DNA of 7,061 nt from Pedobacter sp. GTDB taxonomy: Bacteria; Bacteroidota; Bacteroidia; Sphingobacteriales; Sphingobacteriaceae. The translations under genes and the position numbers were made by a program. The stretch lies in assembly GCA_004295885.1 (NCBI GenBank), contig SEDG01000341.1, forward strand, positions 1 through 7,061. Direction: 5' to 3'. Under the pieces are notes generated by a model. That model ran no database searches. It was given only the letters and a program-made list of their open reading frames with translations, and had not been told where the DNA came from. Positions 5,945 to 7,061 of the stretch are shown here, one piece after another (positions within the stretch are counted from its first letter, which is position 1; each line of letters begins with the position of its first letter).

Positions 5945-5972
5945 TGGGAGTCGAGAGTTGGGAGTTGGGAGT
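5945..5972. repeat. Four tandem 7-bp units (TGGGAGT type)
   Basis: TGGGAGT, CGAGAGT, TGGGAGT and TGGGAGT follow each other without gap, then CGA. The last unit also forms a short hairpin, GAGTC (5969-5973) with GACTC (5982-5986). It lies between the DUF2721 stop and the LOG stop, so it separates two convergent genes and may act as transcript 3'-end structure. Confidence 0.7.
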
Positions 5973-6004
5973 CGATTTACAGACTCATGACACCATAGTC
6001 AGGA

Positions 6005-6589
6005 CTAGGAAAGGTTTCTATCTCTAAACCATACTTCATCTGGGGCTGCCTTAAAGTTTTGCATTTTTGAAACCAATACCGCTGCATCTGTTTCATTAAA
6101 CACTAAATCTCTGTTGGTTTGCTTTAAAAAACGATGTTCTACCATTACATCCATTTGCTTAAAGAGGTGATCGTAGAAACCATTTACGTTTAATACACCA
6201 ATTGGTTTACCGTGTAAACCTAATTGCAGCCAAGTTAAAACCTCGAATAGTTCTTCAAGGGTACCGAAACCACCTGGTAAAATCACAAAACCATCAGCCA
6301 AATCGGCCATTTTTTGCTTACGCTGATGCATATTTTCGGTAATAATCATCTCTGTTAAACCTTTATGACCAACTTCTTTGTCCATTAAAAACTGAGGAAT
6401 AACACCTGTTGCTTTACCATTGTGTTTTAAGATTTCATCGGCCATTACCCCCATTACGCCAACGCTCCCGCCACCAAATACCAAGGTAATATCTTGTGAG
6501 GCCATTGTTTCGGCTAAATCTTCAATTGCTTTTCTTAAAACTGGGTCGCCATTAAAATTGGAACCGCAATACACGCAGAGTGATTTCAT
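6005..6589 (-). CDS. LOG-family protein (TIGR00730 type; nucleoside 5'-monophosphate phosphoribohydrolase)
   Basis: A complete 194-residue Rossmann-like protein of the LOG ('lonely guy') family, which hydrolyses the N-glycosidic bond of nucleoside monophosphates; plant and some bacterial members release active cytokinins, others act on AMP. Diagnostic sequence is MKSLCVYCGSNFNGDP at the N-terminus, the phosphate loop LVFGGGSVGVMG (36-47), M87-H-Q-R90-K-Q-K-M with the conserved arginine, and the signature P105-G-G-x-G-T-x-x-E113. The fold ends with the region GKPIGVLNVNGFYDHL and EHRFL. It is cytosolic, with no leader. ATG at 6589 aligns exactly with the family start. It lies 106 bases behind the TonB-dependent receptor on the same strand, but a repeat-rich inverted structure and its own promoter-like box separate them, so it is probably transcribed alone. 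Whether it makes cytokinin cannot be judged from sequence. Confidence 0.93.
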   Translation of the reverse strand: MKSLCVYCGSNFNGDPVLRKAIEDLAETMASQDITLVFGGGSVGVMGVMADEILKHNGKATGVIPQFLMDKEVGHKGLTEMIITENMHQRKQKMADLADGFVILPGGFGTLEELFEVLTWLQLGLHGKPIGVLNVNGFYDHLFKQMDVMVEHRFLKQTNRDLVFNETDAAVLVSKMQNFKAAPDEVWFRDRNLS

Positions 6590-6609
6590 TGTAGAGTTTG
6601 TTTAGAACT

Positions 6610-6624
6610 CAAAAGTATACTTTT
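6610..6624 (-). promoter_or_regulatory. Candidate -7 box within a 14-bp palindrome upstream of the LOG gene
   Basis: On the minus strand TACTTTTG (6617-6610) fits TAnnTTTG, about 20 bases before the ATG. It overlaps a perfect palindrome AAAAGTATACTTTT (6611-6624) that could serve as an operator for a dimeric regulator, or be chance in AT-rich DNA. No convincing -33 box is present. Confidence 0.35.
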
Positions 6625-6627
6625 TTA

Positions 6628-6694
6628 GGGAATAGAAAATAGGAAATGGGAAATAGATTTATTGCCGATTCTCTATTCCCTATTCTATTTCCTA
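6628..6694. repeat. Inverted pair of 7-bp-period arrays between the LOG and receptor genes
   Basis: The left arm is four heptamers GGGAATA, GAAAATA, GGAAATG, GGAAATA (6628-6655). The right arm is three heptamers of opposite sense, CTATTCC, CTATTCT, ATTTCCT (6673-6693), ending against the receptor stop codon at 6696. The arms can pair imperfectly around a loop at about 6657-6672. It may work as a 3'-end structure for the receptor transcript. It has the same 7-bp period as the array at 5945-5972 but with A/T replacing G/T positions. Confidence 0.65.
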
Positions 6695-6695
6695 G

Positions 6696-7061
6696 TTAGA
6701 AACTATACCTCAACGTAGTACCGTAAGTTCTTGGATCGCCGAGTACACCAGCGTATAAACCAGAGTTACCCGCAGCAGCTTGTAATTGCTCGTAGTAATT
6801 TTTGTTGGCAATATTTCTACTCCAAACGAATATGGAGATCTTTTCAGATTTAAATCCTAACCTCGCATTCAGCAAAGCATAACCATCAACATTTAACACC
6901 TTTGACGGCGTTGGATTTGACGAATAACCTGAGCGGTAACTGGCATCTGCAGCGATAAAAAACCTGCCAATTTTAGTTGCCAAATTACCAGGCGTGCTAA
7001 ATTCTGCACCGCCAGAAACATTCCATTTGGAGATACCTGGCAATCTACCACCAGAAGCGTC
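6696..7061 (-). CDS. TonB-dependent receptor, C-terminal end (5' part outside window)
   Basis: The frame is open to base 7061, so only the last 121 residues are seen. It shows the end of a 22-stranded TonB-dependent receptor barrel: KWNVSGGAEFSTPG and RFFIAADASYRSGYSSNP (strands with an extracellular loop between), VDGYALLNARLGFKSEKISI, then FVWSRNIANKNYYEQ, the very common 'N.F.K.Y' region just before the last strands, and the terminal strand GDPRTYGTTLRYSF ending in phenylalanine as required for BAM recognition. The pattern is of the iron/siderophore-type (CirA/FhuA-like) receptors rather than SusC, but the ligand is unknown. The internal TTG at 7043 is not the start. It precedes the LOG gene on the same strand, separated by the inverted heptamer structure. 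Confidence 0.9.
   Translation of the reverse strand, partial: DASGGRLPGISKWNVSGGAEFSTPGNLATKIGRFFIAADASYRSGYSSNPTPSKVLNVDGYALLNARLGFKSEKISIFVWSRNIANKNYYEQLQAAAGNSGLYAGVLGDPRTYGTTLRYSF

Noticed and set aside
6420..6605. Plus-strand open frame of 61 codons
   Set aside because: It is antisense to the start of the LOG gene; its proline/threonine-rich translation only mirrors the glycine-rich loop on the coding strand.
1..7061. CRISPR array, toxin-antitoxin pair or defence island
   Set aside because: No regularly spaced direct repeats with unique spacers and no recognisable defence or toxin genes are present; the genes are ordinary chromosomal ones.

Overview
The window looks like chromosomal DNA of a Bacteroidota member, most likely Sphingobacteriaceae (Pedobacter-like). 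The base composition is AT-rich. Promoters have the Bacteroidota form (a -7 box TAnnTTTG with a TTG-type -33 box), Shine-Dalgarno sequences are absent or weak, and the gene content fits: SusC/TonB-type outer-membrane barrels, a small Hc1-like histone, a DUF2721 relic and an M23-like relic. This placement is inferred from the sequence alone, not from a database search.

Layout. 1-1315 (+) is the C-terminal part of an outer-membrane beta-barrel protein, convergent with a GNAT acetyltransferase (1327-1833, -). A small RNA unit follows: promoter, tRNA-Lys(UUU) with an enlarged T-loop, and a strong terminator (1974-2137, +). Next is a leftward block: a broken secreted M23-like gene (2256-3027), a dimeric alpha/beta-barrel monooxygenase-like protein (3108-3416), an Hc1-like histone of 59 residues with its own promoter and terminator (3556-3735), and a small cupin-like protein (3969-4364). 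Divergent from the cupin is a WalJ/YycJ-type metallo-beta-lactamase-fold hydrolase (4478-5245, +). Roughly 425 bases without a gene follow, holding a structured intergenic repeat (5381-5603). A broken DUF2721 membrane-protein gene (5671-5936, +) comes next, then a LOG-family nucleotide hydrolase (6005-6589, -) bracketed by 7-bp-period repeats, and finally the C-terminus of a TonB-dependent receptor (6696-7061, -) that runs off the right edge.

The genes do not form one pathway; most are single-gene units with their own signals. Two things stand out. First, the tRNA-Lys gene is perfect in every stem and has its own promoter and terminator, yet has a 16-nt T-loop instead of 7 nt. Second, three genes in under 6 kb (outer-membrane barrel, M23-like, DUF2721) each appear to have lost one internal segment of roughly 60-90 codons while both ends stay well preserved, which suggests recent deletions or an assembly artefact.
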